This document shows, one piece after another, positions 20,869 through 28,057 of a DNA stretch of 64,000 nucleotides; position 1 is the first letter of the stretch; the number at the start of each line of letters is the position of its first letter. The DNA comes from Bradyrhizobium sp. CSA112. GTDB lineage: Bacteria > Pseudomonadota > Alphaproteobacteria > Rhizobiales > Xanthobacteraceae. The stretch is taken from NCBI RefSeq assembly GCF_029051645.1, contig NZ_JAACFS010000008.1, forward strand, positions 62,001 to 126,000, in the 5' to 3' direction. The notes below the pieces were generated by a model. It saw nothing but the letters and a program-made list of their open reading frames with translations. It ran no database searches and was not told the origin of the DNA. Position numbers and translations under genes: made by a program.

Positions 20869-21639
20869 TCAATTGCCTACGAACGGTCCGAGCGCTTCCC
20901 CGATGTCGTAACGGATCACCAGATCGGCGAGATCATCCTGTTCCGTAGGTTCATTATTGATAATGATGAGCTTCGCGCCGCAATTCTTGGCCATCAGAGG
21001 AAAACCCGCGGCCGGCCAAACCACTAGCGACGATCCGATCGCCAGGAACAGGTCGCACTGCTGCGACAATTCAGTGGCGCGGCGCATTGCATCTTCCGGC
21101 ATTGCCTGTCCGAACGAGATCGTCGCCGTCTTCACCGGCTGCTCGCAAACAGAGCAGTCGGGCGCGATGCCGGTTTCTTCGAAACGCGCTTTTACCCACG
21201 GAAGATCATAGGCATGTCCGCAGCCGATGCAGCGGGCATAGGTCGTGTTGCCATGGAGTTCGACCACGTCGTCGGTCTTGAAGCCCGACGCCTGATGCAG
21301 ATTGTCGATATTCTGGGTAATGATCGCCGGGGTCTTGCCGGCCTTGTAGAGCGAGGCCAGCGCGCGATGCCCGCGGCCGGGCTTGGCCGCCGCGAAGGTC
21401 TCTTCCATCGCAAAGCGCCGCCGCCAGGCCTCGGCCCGCGCGTCGGCACTGGAAACGAATTCGTCGAACGCAATCGGGCGGTTGCGAGTCCACAGGCCGC
21501 CGGGCGAGCGGAAATCCGGAATGCCGCATTCGGTGGAAATGCCGGCGCCGGTAAAGGGCACGATACATCCGGCTTCGGCAATCATGTTGCCGAGCTGCTC
21601 GATGCCGCTGCGCAAATCCTTGGCAATCACCGCTGACAT
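20869..21639 (-). CDS. NAD-dependent protein deacetylase, sirtuin (CobB-like)
   Basis: 256 residues. Sir2 motifs in order: GAGISTECGIPDFRSPGG (NAD site), ITQNIDNLHQASG, the catalytic His in ELHGN, a four-Cys zinc site (C-IGC in ARCIGCGHA; CSVC), and GSSLVVWPAAGFP. It removes acetyl or other acyl groups from lysines, linking NAD to metabolism; acetyl-CoA synthetase is a common target. Monocistronic. Confidence 0.94.
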   Translation of the reverse strand: MSAVIAKDLRSGIEQLGNMIAEAGCIVPFTGAGISTECGIPDFRSPGGLWTRNRPIAFDEFVSSADARAEAWRRRFAMEETFAAAKPGRGHRALASLYKAGKTPAIITQNIDNLHQASGFKTDDVVELHGNTTYARCIGCGHAYDLPWVKARFEETGIAPDCSVCEQPVKTATISFGQAMPEDAMRRATELSQQCDLFLAIGSSLVVWPAAGFPLMAKNCGAKLIIINNEPTEQDDLADLVIRYDIGEALGPFVGN

Positions 21640-21777
21640 TTCCGAATTGTTGGCCGTGCGGACTATAGCACGGCCATTCGGAATGCCAGATCGATGCGCC
21701 TGCCCGGCCGCGCAGCATGCGCGCTATTAAGCTGCCTTATCGCGCAGGCTCATCAAGCCGCCTTCTCGCAGCCTTTC

Positions 21778-22014
21778 TCAAGCAGCCTTGGCGACCGGTT
21801 CCTTCGGCTCTTTGGCTTCTTCGGTTTTCTTCGCCTTGGGTGCCGGTGCGCTTTCCATCTTCTTCACCGGCTTGCCGTACTGGGCCAGCTTTTCCAGCTC
21901 CGCTTCGAGCTCGGCGCGGCGCCGAGCTACCTTCTCGACCAGTTTGTCGGTGGCGTGTTCGCGCAAGCCCGCGAGTTCTTCGATGCTCAGTGAATCCAGA
22001 TCGATCTTTGCCAT
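21778..22014 (-). CDS. small H-NS/HvrA-N-terminus-like protein with Lys/Ala-rich tail
   Basis: 78 residues, with GGGAGG upstream of ATG 22014. The first half (MAKIDLDSLSIEELAGLREH, then a coiled-coil ARRRAELEAELEKL) resembles the oligomerisation part of alphaproteobacterial H-NS-like proteins. The usual C-terminal DNA-binding motif is missing; instead the tail is Lys/Ala/Pro/Glu-rich and ends AKAA. It could be a partner or modulator of nucleoid proteins; this is inference. Just after the stop, the KAA-stop ending recurs twice (see findings). Confidence 0.65.
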   Translation of the reverse strand: MAKIDLDSLSIEELAGLREHATDKLVEKVARRRAELEAELEKLAQYGKPVKKMESAPAPKAKKTEEAKEPKEPVAKAA

Positions 22015-22201
22015 TGGAACCTCCCGTTTGACCTTTCGCTAACGGGAACCCGCGTGAGCGACAAGAATGCAGCACATTTTATCCACCGCCTTCGCTTCGC
22101 AACGGCGCGATGGCAATGCTGCACCTCCGCTTCCCCAATCACGCCTCATTCGCTCGCGCCAATGATGGCGGGCACGAATCAAACAAGAAAACGGATGGGC
22201 G

Positions 22202-22369
22202 ATGACAGAAAAGGAAGAAAGACTCGCGCGCGACCGCGCCGAAATCGCGGCGCGCGTCGCGAGCTTCAGGGAAACCCAGCAGAAGTTCGAACGCGAGCGT
22301 GAGGAATATTACGAGACGACCCTGGCCAACGCGGTGAACGGAGCCAGCCGGCCGTCGTACTGGCGTTGA
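22202..22369 (+). CDS. small charged protein, 55 residues
   Basis: MTEKEERLARDRAEIAARVA followed by a continuous helical, coiled-coil-like stretch and an unusual end, ASRPSYWR. No membrane segment. ATG 22202 follows GGATGGGCG. Not recognised; the composition and GC3 look coding. Confidence 0.6.
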   Translation: MTEKEERLARDRAEIAARVASFRETQQKFEREREEYYETTLANAVNGASRPSYWR

Positions 22370-22460
22370 GGCGGAACCGACAGGCCTTCGCGTTATCGCC
22401 GGCGGAATATGGCGCACGAAACCCGCGACGAGAATTCCATAAGAGAACCCGGGAGCGGCG

Positions 22461-22485
22461 GGAACGAAGCCGGCAGTTCGACGTT
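22461..22485 (+). promoter_or_regulatory. EcfG-type general stress promoter
   Basis: GGAAC (22461-22465), then 16 bases, then cGTT (22482-22485), an exact match to the alphaproteobacterial EcfG consensus. Transcription would start near 22492. The next signal downstream is a strong terminator rather than a gene. Confidence 0.6.
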
Positions 22486-22491
22486 TTTGCC

Positions 22492-22570
22492 AGAAGTGCA
22501 GTAACCTTGCGAGAGGTGAGAGCACGAAAGACCCCGTCTGCATCTTCCGGATGTGGCGGGGTTTTTGTTT
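22492..22570 (+). ncRNA. candidate EcfG-dependent small RNA, about 75 nt
   Basis: The interval from the predicted start site of the EcfG promoter to the terminator T-run is only about 75 nt. No convincing reading frame fits; an 18-codon GTG frame runs through the terminator stem and is probably not used. The whole candidate is defined by promoter and terminator and has not been compared with known sRNAs. Confidence 0.4.
22531..22570 (+). terminator. Rho-independent terminator
   Basis: Outer stem ACCCCG / CGGGGT with inner pairing GCATC / GATGT around a CTTCCG-type loop, followed by TTTTTGTTT. Good plus-strand terminator. Confidence 0.8.
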
Positions 22571-22645
22571 AACGAGCGGACAGCCTGCGACCCGCACGCG
22601 ATCGCGAGCCATGCGATCGCGCGGGTCTGATCATCGAATTTCGCC

Positions 22646-22671
22646 GGAACTAACACGGCCCTTGCGGAGTT
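22646..22671 (+). promoter_or_regulatory. EcfG-type promoter for the 34-residue membrane protein
   Basis: GGAAC (22646-22650), 18 bases, GTT (22669-22671); equivalent to N17 before aGTT, so slightly off consensus at the C. The GTT lies 28 bases before the ATG at 22699, the same distance as in the 25638 promoter. Confidence 0.5.
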
Positions 22672-22698
22672 TGTCTCCAGGGAAAGGTGTGTCGTGTT

Positions 22699-22803
22699 AT
22701 GCCCGCATGGATGGAAATTCTGATCAATGTAATCGGCTATGTGGGCTTCATCGCCATCGCGACCTATCACAAATCGCCCGACGAAAACTTTCCGGACCGT
22801 TGA
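22699..22803 (+). CDS. 34-residue single-pass membrane protein
   Basis: Starts MPAWMEILINVIGYVGFIAI and ends in the polar KSPDENFPDR tail. One membrane helix with a short cytoplasmic or periplasmic tail. Start follows AGGGAAAGG. The EcfG-type promoter just upstream suggests a general-stress role; function unknown. Confidence 0.65.
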   Translation: MPAWMEILINVIGYVGFIAIATYHKSPDENFPDR

Positions 22804-22821
22804 GCGCGTAGGTCCCGCGCG

Positions 22822-23007
22822 CTAGTTCGCCCTCTGCGGTTCACCCGCAGTGCGGACGAGCCTGTCGGCCTTAACCAGCGCCTGGCCGCTTTCGGCTTGC
22901 GGCCGCAACGAAAAGCTGATGACGGCGAAGGCAAGGCAAAACAGCAGGCCGACCACCATGACTCGGCGGTGGGTCGGTTTGTCCGCGTTGTGAAACGAAG
23001 GGACCAT
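22822..23007 (-). CDS. 61-residue single-pass membrane protein
   Basis: MVPSFHNADKPTHRRVMVVG then a hydrophobic helix (LLFCLAFAVISFSL) and a polar C-terminus. ATG 23007 follows AGGAAA. Convergent with the preceding micro-gene, 18 bases apart. Function unknown. Confidence 0.6.
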   Translation of the reverse strand: MVPSFHNADKPTHRRVMVVGLLFCLAFAVISFSLRPQAESGQALVKADRLVRTAGEPQRAN

Positions 23008-23360
23008 GGCCTGTTTCCTGAAGCCATCCCTATCGCAACCCCGAATACGCACAACGCGATTTGGGTTTTAACCTAACTGAATAGGGTTATCTGCGTTTCC
23101 GAGAGGAACCGATCCGCATCGATCGCCTGTTGGCGAGATCGATAGCGTGTTGGGACTCCTTTTGTTCTCTTGGAACGAACAGGGGGCACGTTTTCCGGCG
23201 CCGTTACCTTGTTAAGATAGCGTTACCTCGCCGCCTCGTCCCCTCATCCGTCCGATCGATCCAGCGCGGATTTCCTCACTCCCTCATCCACCGTGACCGG
23301 TCGAGTGCCGGATGTCGAACCTTTTTGGCGCACCCCATACTCATCTGAAAAGGTGCTGCC
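23008..23360. other. 353 bases without a supported gene
   Basis: Intergenic between divergent small genes. A GGAAC at about 23173 is followed by GTT at a 13-base spacing, too short for an EcfG promoter. A local palindrome GTTC-N5-GAAC (around 23166) is present. No gene or RNA called. Confidence 0.35.
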
Positions 23361-23507
23361 ATGACCCAAGCCGACCACTACCGCGACCAGTCCGACAGAG
23401 CCCGGCGGCTGGCCGAAGCCGTCAAGGATCCGGAAGCGTCGAAGAAACTGATCGAGATGGCCGAGGAATTCCGCCTCTATGCCGAGCGGCTGGAACAGAT
23501 GCACTAA
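23361..23507 (+). CDS. 48-residue helical protein
   Basis: Starts MTQADHYRDQSDRARRLAEA; a single amphipathic, charged helical segment (KDPEASKKLIEMAEEFRLYA) ending EQMH. Every codon position shows strong GC3 bias. Such short proteins recur in Bradyrhizobium genomes; function unknown. Confidence 0.72.
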   Translation: MTQADHYRDQSDRARRLAEAVKDPEASKKLIEMAEEFRLYAERLEQMH

Positions 23508-23680
23508 GGCCTTTCAGTTCTGATCCAGGGCAGGCTTTCGCGACGGCGCTTTTTTTGACGCCGGGCATGGAAACTTAAGCCTTCATTTACCCAACCTCCC
23601 TGAAGTGCAGCGCCGTTAACCCAATCTCTTTACAAAGCGTAAATAGGCGCCTGACAGGCTTGGCCCAGGAGGGTCATTCC

Positions 23681-23875
23681 ATGGTCATTTATCCCATACC
23701 GGTTGAAGTGACACAGGCCAGAATACAACTCGTCGTCGATCAGAACGCCAAGGCGCCGCCGAACACGATCAACCAGGATCTTCGGGCCGTCTACCATGCC
23801 AAGGCGGCCGCCATGGAAGCGGCGCTTGCGGAAGTGCAGGCCGACGAACCGTCCCTGCTGGACGTCAAGGTCTGA
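23681..23875 (+). CDS. 64-residue hypothetical protein
   Basis: MVIYPIPVEVTQARIQLVVD, then a helical region and LLDVKV end. ATG 23681 follows AGGAGG at ideal spacing. No known domain seen. Confidence 0.68.
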   Translation: MVIYPIPVEVTQARIQLVVDQNAKAPPNTINQDLRAVYHAKAAAMEAALAEVQADEPSLLDVKV

Positions 23876-23927
23876 GCAAAACCTGACGCGATTCCCGCGG
23901 GTGGCGAGCGGGCCGTTACGTATGTGG

Positions 23928-24179
23928 CTATCCGACGTGCCGCGCGCGCTGTTGCGCCTGCACGACGCGCCGCGTGACAATGCTGCCGACTTCGGCGAGC
24001 TCCGCTAACAAACCAGACCCATAGCGGTCGACGGCAAGCAGACCGACCATCGTGTGCGCGATTATGCTCCGCTTTCCTGGCGTACACGGAACGGCCGCAA
24101 AATGTTCGCGCAACGCCGCCTCATCAGTCCTTTGTTCGAAGACGACCAGCCGCATCGGATTCCGGCAGTCGACATGCAC
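23928..24179 (-). CDS. possible hypothetical protein, 83 residues
   Basis: Begins MHVDCRNPMRLVVFEQRTDE 13 bases after the stop of the next small membrane gene and on the same strand, so it could be a second cistron. No clear ribosome site and no known domain. Listed as uncertain. Confidence 0.25.
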   Translation of the reverse strand: MHVDCRNPMRLVVFEQRTDEAALREHFAAVPCTPGKRSIIAHTMVGLLAVDRYGSGLLAELAEVGSIVTRRVVQAQQRARHVG

Positions 24180-24192
24180 GTCATGCGAGATG

Positions 24193-24348
24193 TCAAGGCA
24201 TCAGGCGCGGCACGACAACCGATACCGCCAGCAATACGCCGAGGCTGCTCACCACAGACAATTTCATCCGAACCGTCCTGGCGTCGGTAATCGGGAGAAC
24301 GAAAAAGAAAATCATCGCGAGAATGAGCAGGCCATCGAACAGAAACAT
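24193..24348 (-). CDS. 51-residue two-helix membrane protein
   Basis: MFLFDGLLILAMIFFFVLPI forms one membrane helix, DARTVRMK a polar loop, and LSVVSSLGVLLAVSVVV a second helix ending PRLMP. AAGGGA lies six bases before ATG 24348. Function unknown. Confidence 0.6.
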   Translation of the reverse strand: MFLFDGLLILAMIFFFVLPITDARTVRMKLSVVSSLGVLLAVSVVVPRLMP

Positions 24349-24593
24349 GGTTGATCCCTTCGTTGGCGCCACAATGGACGGGGGAAACCAATTGCGTATG
24401 TGTGAGGGATCACGCTGATGCCGCCGCGTTTTGGGTCGTCAGAGATATCCGCCCGAAACAGGGCCACGACCGAACACGATTAATCACGTCGTTTACCCCA
24501 GCGCCGCCAGCACTACAATTTTACGCTTTTGGTTGTTATAGCAGCAACTTGGACGTGCCACACCGTTTTCCGCCAAGATTCCAGGGAAAATGG

Positions 24594-24746
24594 ATGCTTC
24601 GAAAATTTCTGCGCGACGAGTCCGCCGCCACCGCCATCGAATACAGCCTCATCGCTGGGTTCATTGCCCTGGCCATTATCGCCGCTGTCGAAATGACCGG
24701 CGAAAGGCTCGTTGCGCTGCTCGAGAGTCTCTTATCCCTGCTTTGA
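24594..24746 (+). CDS. Flp/Fap-type pilin subunit (orphan)
   Basis: 50 residues from ATG 24594, with AGGGAAA upstream. MLRKFLRDESAATAIEYSLI is the Flp/Fap N-terminus with the Glu-Tyr pair, followed by a hydrophobic helix. Flp pilins are assembled by Tad/Cpa machinery; no such genes are in the window, so this is an orphan or dispersed copy. Confidence 0.85.
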   Translation: MLRKFLRDESAATAIEYSLIAGFIALAIIAAVEMTGERLVALLESLLSLL

Positions 24747-25023
24747 CGCGCTGGGGCACCGCTTCTGCCGAGGCTGCAAGGCGCGCCGCGAACTGACCTC
24801 GATGCTGGCAGGACTTGCGGTCTGGATCTTGGCCGGCTTCGCAATCCTGGCCCTAGCGGTGTCGCTTGGCGGGTAGCGGCGCGCTTGACTCGATTTGATT
24901 GAATGCGGCGGGGGCACAGGGTAGCACGCAGCCCCTGCCCCCCGCTGCAATTTGCTGCTACTTATTGCCCTCGGGAGCAGAAACGAACTTCAATTTTCGT
25001 AAGACCGCAAGAGGACAAGAAAC

Positions 25024-25476
25024 ATGCGCTATCTCCACACCATGCTGCGCGTTCGCAATCTCGACACCGCGATGAAGTTTTATCAGGACGCGCTGGGGCT
25101 GAAGGAAGTACGCCGGGTCGACAACGACAAGGGCCGGTTCACGCTGGTGTTCCTGTGTGCGCCTGAGGACGAGGGCCTGTTCAAGGCCGCTCCGCAGAAC
25201 CGCGGCGCGCCGCTGATTGAGCTCACCTACAATTGGGACGAGGAGAAATACGGCGAGGACCGCTATTTCGGCCACCTCGCCTACGAGGTCGACGACATCT
25301 ACGCGACCTGCGACCGCCTGATGAAGGCCGGCATCACCATCAACCGGCCGCCGCGCGACGGCAACATGGCTTTCGTGCGCTCGCCGGATCTGCATTCGAT
25401 CGAGCTGTTGCAGAAGGGCGAGCCGAAGCCGCCGGCGGAGCCGTGGAGCTCGATGCCGAACACCGGCCACTGGTAG
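25024..25476 (+). CDS. gloA: lactoylglutathione lyase (glyoxalase I)
   Basis: 150 residues. Starts MRYLHTMLRVRNLDTAMKFY with the first metal His; other ligands fit in APLIELTYNW (Glu), FGHLAYEVDDI (His) and HSIELLQKG (Glu). Converts the methylglyoxal-glutathione hemithioacetal to lactoylglutathione. Monocistronic, slightly longer C-terminus than the E. coli enzyme. Confidence 0.93.
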   Translation: MRYLHTMLRVRNLDTAMKFYQDALGLKEVRRVDNDKGRFTLVFLCAPEDEGLFKAAPQNRGAPLIELTYNWDEEKYGEDRYFGHLAYEVDDIYATCDRLMKAGITINRPPRDGNMAFVRSPDLHSIELLQKGEPKPPAEPWSSMPNTGHW

Positions 25477-25637
25477 GACCAAATGGCGACTGATGTCGCA
25501 GCCGCCATTCCGACGACGTCAACGCCGAAGTGCGCGAAGCCGTCGAGCAGGATGGTTACTCGCTATTTCCCGGATTGTCGCTCTCGCGAAATTCCGAACT
25601 CATAAAACGTTCCGACGCGCAGGCTTCTTTCTGCGCA

Positions 25638-25662
25638 GGAACAGGCCGTGACATGGCGCGTT
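25638..25662 (+). promoter_or_regulatory. EcfG-type general stress promoter
   Basis: GGAAC (25638-25642), 16 bases, cGTT (25659-25662); exact consensus. Its GTT is 28 bases upstream of the 27-residue membrane protein ATG. Confidence 0.65.
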
Positions 25663-25689
25663 TTCTCCCCGACGGATTTTGAGGAGGAG

Positions 25690-25773
25690 ATGATGGGACG
25701 AGGAATTCTGCTTTGGGTGCTGGGCGTACCTATTCCGGTGATCATTCTGCTGTGGCTGTTCTTCGGTCAGTGA
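25690..25773 (+). CDS. 27-residue hydrophobic membrane protein
   Basis: MMGRGILLWVLGVPIPVIIL continues into LWLFFGQ; nearly all membrane helix with the conserved-looking W-x-L-G-x-P-x-P. GAGGAGG directly precedes the double ATG. Very short proteins with this pattern are widespread in proteobacteria. The EcfG promoter upstream points to stress control. Confidence 0.75.
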   Translation: MMGRGILLWVLGVPIPVIILLWLFFGQ

Positions 25774-25930
25774 CCGGCTGATGCAGGCCGCGCGCTATGC
25801 GAGAATCGGGGGCTCTGTCGCACTGCGGCGGAGCTTGAGTTTTGTTGGGCTTCAGCCCGCGCGAAGGCGCGCTTTTTCGCCGATCTTCGGCTATTAACGG
25901 CGATCGGAAGATCAGCGGGAGTAACAACGC

Positions 25931-26578
25931 GTGGCCAACAACAACAAACAACAACTCACCATCTGGGGCCGGGCCAATTCGGTCAACGTTCAAAAAGTGC
26001 TGTGGTGCCTGGCCGAACTTGACCTCCCCTATGAGCGCATCGACGCCGGCATGCAGTTCGGCAAGAACAACGAGGCGGCCTATCTGGCGATGAATCCGAA
26101 CGGCCGCGTCCCCACGCTGGTCGATGGCGACTTCGTGCTGTGGGAATCCAATTCCGTGATGCGCTATCTCTGCATGGCCTATGGCGAGAATTCGCAGATC
26201 TATCCCTCGCAGCCGAAGGCGCGCGCCGGCGTCGATCGCTGGCTCGACTGGACGCTGTCGACGCTGCAGCCGGTCGACCGGCCGGTGTTCTGGGCGCTGG
26301 TGCGAACGCCGGTCGAAAAGCGCGACATGGTCGCGATCCAGAAGGATGTCGATGCCGAGGCCGCGGTGTGGCGGATCGTCGAGGCGCAACTGGCGACGCG
26401 GCGCTTTATCGAAGGCGATCGGTTCACGATCGCCGATATCGCGCTCGGCGCATTCGCGCGGCGCTGGTTCGGCGTCGAAGGCGTCACCAAGCCGAAACTG
26501 CCGAACCTCGAACGCTGGTTTGCGCAGTTCGCAGCCCGCCCGGGTTTCACGCAGTTTATCGCGCCGCCGATGAGTTAA
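25931..26578 (+). CDS. glutathione S-transferase
   Basis: 215 residues from GTG 25931. Thioredoxin-like N-domain (LTIWGRANSVNVQKVLWCLAELDLPYE; NPNGRVPTLVDGDFVLWESNSVMRYL with the cis-Pro and Glu-Ser glutathione contacts) and a helical C-domain (FTIADIALGAFARRWFG). Class and substrate cannot be fixed from sequence alone. Confidence 0.92.
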   Translation: MANNNKQQLTIWGRANSVNVQKVLWCLAELDLPYERIDAGMQFGKNNEAAYLAMNPNGRVPTLVDGDFVLWESNSVMRYLCMAYGENSQIYPSQPKARAGVDRWLDWTLSTLQPVDRPVFWALVRTPVEKRDMVAIQKDVDAEAAVWRIVEAQLATRRFIEGDRFTIADIALGAFARRWFGVEGVTKPKLPNLERWFAQFAARPGFTQFIAPPMS

Positions 26579-26579
26579 G

Positions 26580-26831
26580 TCAGCGCGAGCCGCTGGAGAC
26601 GCCGGCGCCGATGCTGACCGCGCCGCCGATCTTCATGCAAGTGTTGGTGCCTTCGATCTTGACGAAGCCCGCGCCATACTCCGCGCATGCATTGGCCGAG
26701 CTTGGGCGCTTCAGTGGAAGCGACTTGCCCGATGTTGCGGCCTTGTCGGGCTTCTGAAGACGGGGCTGTTCGGCGGAAGCGGCAACCGAAGCCAGCACTA
26801 CAGCAAACATGACAAGGAGGGATTTTCGCAT
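26580..26831 (-). CDS. small exported protein with porin-N-terminus-like motif
   Basis: 83 residues from ATG 26831 (GGCGGG upstream). Signal peptide MRKSLLVMFAVVLASVAASA, then a Lys/Pro region and NACAEYGAGFVKIEGTNTC, the two-cysteine segment found at the N-terminus of alphaproteobacterial porins, ending MKIGGAVSIGAG. It has the plug-like start of a porin without the barrel. Function unknown; convergent with the GST gene, one base apart. Confidence 0.75.
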   Translation of the reverse strand: MRKSLLVMFAVVLASVAASAEQPRLQKPDKAATSGKSLPLKRPSSANACAEYGAGFVKIEGTNTCMKIGGAVSIGAGVSSGSR

Positions 26832-26867
26832 CCCGCCTTTTATCGCCACTCGCCGATCAGTGCCAGA

Positions 26868-27128
26868 TTAGCGGACGAACTTCACGCCGACCGATTTGCC
26901 ACGGCGCCAGACCACTTCGCAGCGGCGTCCGGTCCTGGCGTCGCGCGAAAACGCGAGCCGCAACTTCGCGGGCAGCGTGTTGGGATCGTCGATCGTGACC
27001 TTCGCCCCCGTCGCGGACATGTCCTGCACCACGCATTGCCGCGCGGCAAAACCGCCTTCGAGCGTGATCCACCCGGGCTGACTCAATGATTTGCGTGTGT
27101 CGCGTTTTTTGCCTGATCGCAAGGCCAT
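26868..27128 (-). CDS. PilZ domain protein
   Basis: 86 residues; a stand-alone PilZ domain: RSGKKRDTRKSLSQPGWI (basic segment with RDTR in place of the canonical RxxxR), DMSATGAKVTI (D/NxSxxG motif) and GRRCEVVWRRGKSVGVKFV. Full RxxxR is not obvious, so c-di-GMP binding may be weak or absent. Common and often multi-copy in Bradyrhizobium. Confidence 0.88.
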   Translation of the reverse strand: MALRSGKKRDTRKSLSQPGWITLEGGFAARQCVVQDMSATGAKVTIDDPNTLPAKLRLAFSRDARTGRRCEVVWRRGKSVGVKFVR

Positions 27129-27358
27129 GTCGGAAGCTCCCCCTCAACAGCCGTACAGCATGCGCCTTTAGAATCCGTTGCATGAGGTAGCGCGCTATTC
27201 GGCGGGGCGTCGACGGAGCTGCAAAACAGGTTTTCGAGCGGCTTGCCCACCCGGCCAAACGCCACTATACGTTCGCCCGTCGCCGCCTCCATGGAACATG
27301 GACGCTGGCGGCCAAACGGCCCATCAAGCGCATAACACCTTGATTTTCCGGTTGTTTT

Positions 27359-27433
27359 GCTCCCTTCGTCTATCGGTTAGGACGCCACCCTTTCACGGTG
27401 GAGAGAGCGGTTCGATTCCGCTAGGGAGCGCCA
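27359..27433 (+). tRNA. tRNA-Glu (TTC)
   Basis: 75 bases with encoded CCA. Acceptor GCTCCCT / AGGGAGC, anticodon loop CTTTCAC (anticodon TTC), T-arm GCGGTTCGATTCCGC. Cloverleaf read directly. Confidence 0.97.
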
Positions 27434-27475
27434 TCACGTTCCAAACACTTTCACCTGGCCCTCGCATTCAGTCGA

Positions 27476-27724
27476 TTGCCGGAACCGGCCATCTGGGCGA
27501 TGATACTGCTCGGCTTCGCTGGCGCGGGCTTCCTTGCACATACGCAATACGGACGGGCGGCGGTGTGGGGGACGTTTCCAATAGCGCAAGAATCCCGCTT
27601 GCAAGAATTGGCCGATATCAAGCTGGCCCTTGCCGTCCTGGCCGTACAATTTCCCGACGATGCCGCGCCCGACAAGAATTTCGCCCAGCGGGCAGTTCTG
27701 GCGATGAAAAATCTCGGCAGTTGA
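27476..27724 (+). pseudogene. PEP-CTERM-signal-like fragment next to tRNA-Glu
   Basis: An open frame from a possible TTG at 27476 begins PEPAIWAMILLGFAGAGFLA, which is almost a textbook PEP-CTERM sorting signal, normally found at the very C-terminus of exported proteins. Here it is at the N-terminus and followed by about 60 more residues ending AMKNLGS. No ribosome site is clear and the frame is open back into the tRNA gene. Most likely a gene remnant created by deletion or recombination near the tRNA; a real, oddly arranged 82-residue membrane protein is the alternative. Confidence 0.4.
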
Positions 27725-27837
27725 ACAACTTCGCCCGAGATCAAAAATATCCCTGTCGGGCGATCGCAGAATCCACGACATCAAGTTAGACGGCTGTTCG
27801 GCCGCGAGGGCCTGGACACACACTTTTTCCGAAAACA

Positions 27838-27951
27838 ATGCGCGACTACACGTTAAAGGAGAAAGCAAAGATAACCGCCGGCGCGGTGGCGGCGCTCGTC
27901 ATCGTGGCTTGGCTTGCCATCATCGCATTGGCGCTGCTCTCGGGAGGATAA
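27838..27951 (+). CDS. 37-residue single-pass membrane protein
   Basis: MRDYTLKEKAKITAGAVAAL followed by the helix VIVAWLAIIALALLSGG. Charged N-terminus, one membrane helix. Ribosome site weak, so moderate confidence. Function unknown. Confidence 0.5.
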   Translation: MRDYTLKEKAKITAGAVAALVIVAWLAIIALALLSGG

Positions 27952-27976
27952 GATAAGCGCGGCTAGCGGTATCTCT

Positions 27977-28025
27977 GGAACTTTGTTCTACTCACGCGAA
28001 CATCATCCGGAACTTTGTTCTGCTC
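27977..28025 (+). promoter_or_regulatory. two direct copies of a GAAC-TTT-GTTC palindrome
   Basis: A 17-base unit (27977-27993 and 28009-28025) occurs twice, with one mismatch and a 32-base period. Each copy contains the perfect palindrome GAACTTTGTTC. The spacing is close to three helical turns, so two protein dimers would sit on the same DNA face. It lies 33 bases before the hydrolase ATG. Confidence 0.5.
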
Positions 28026-28057
28026 CGGAGAACTACGGACCCGCAGGTGCGCACGTC

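Noticed and set aside
22409..22504. 31-codon frame starting MAHETRDENS
   Set aside because: The EcfG promoter lies inside it and it has a weak ribosome site.
23160..23200. EcfG promoter at GGAAC near 23173
   Set aside because: GTT follows after 13 bases, outside the accepted spacing.
24802..24876. 24-codon hydrophobic frame MLAGLAVWILAG
   Set aside because: No ribosome site; too short to support.
27977..28035. LexA (SOS) box from repeated GAAC/GTTC
   Set aside because: The alphaproteobacterial box needs GAAC-N7-GAAC or GTTC-N7-GTTC; the spacings here do not fit.
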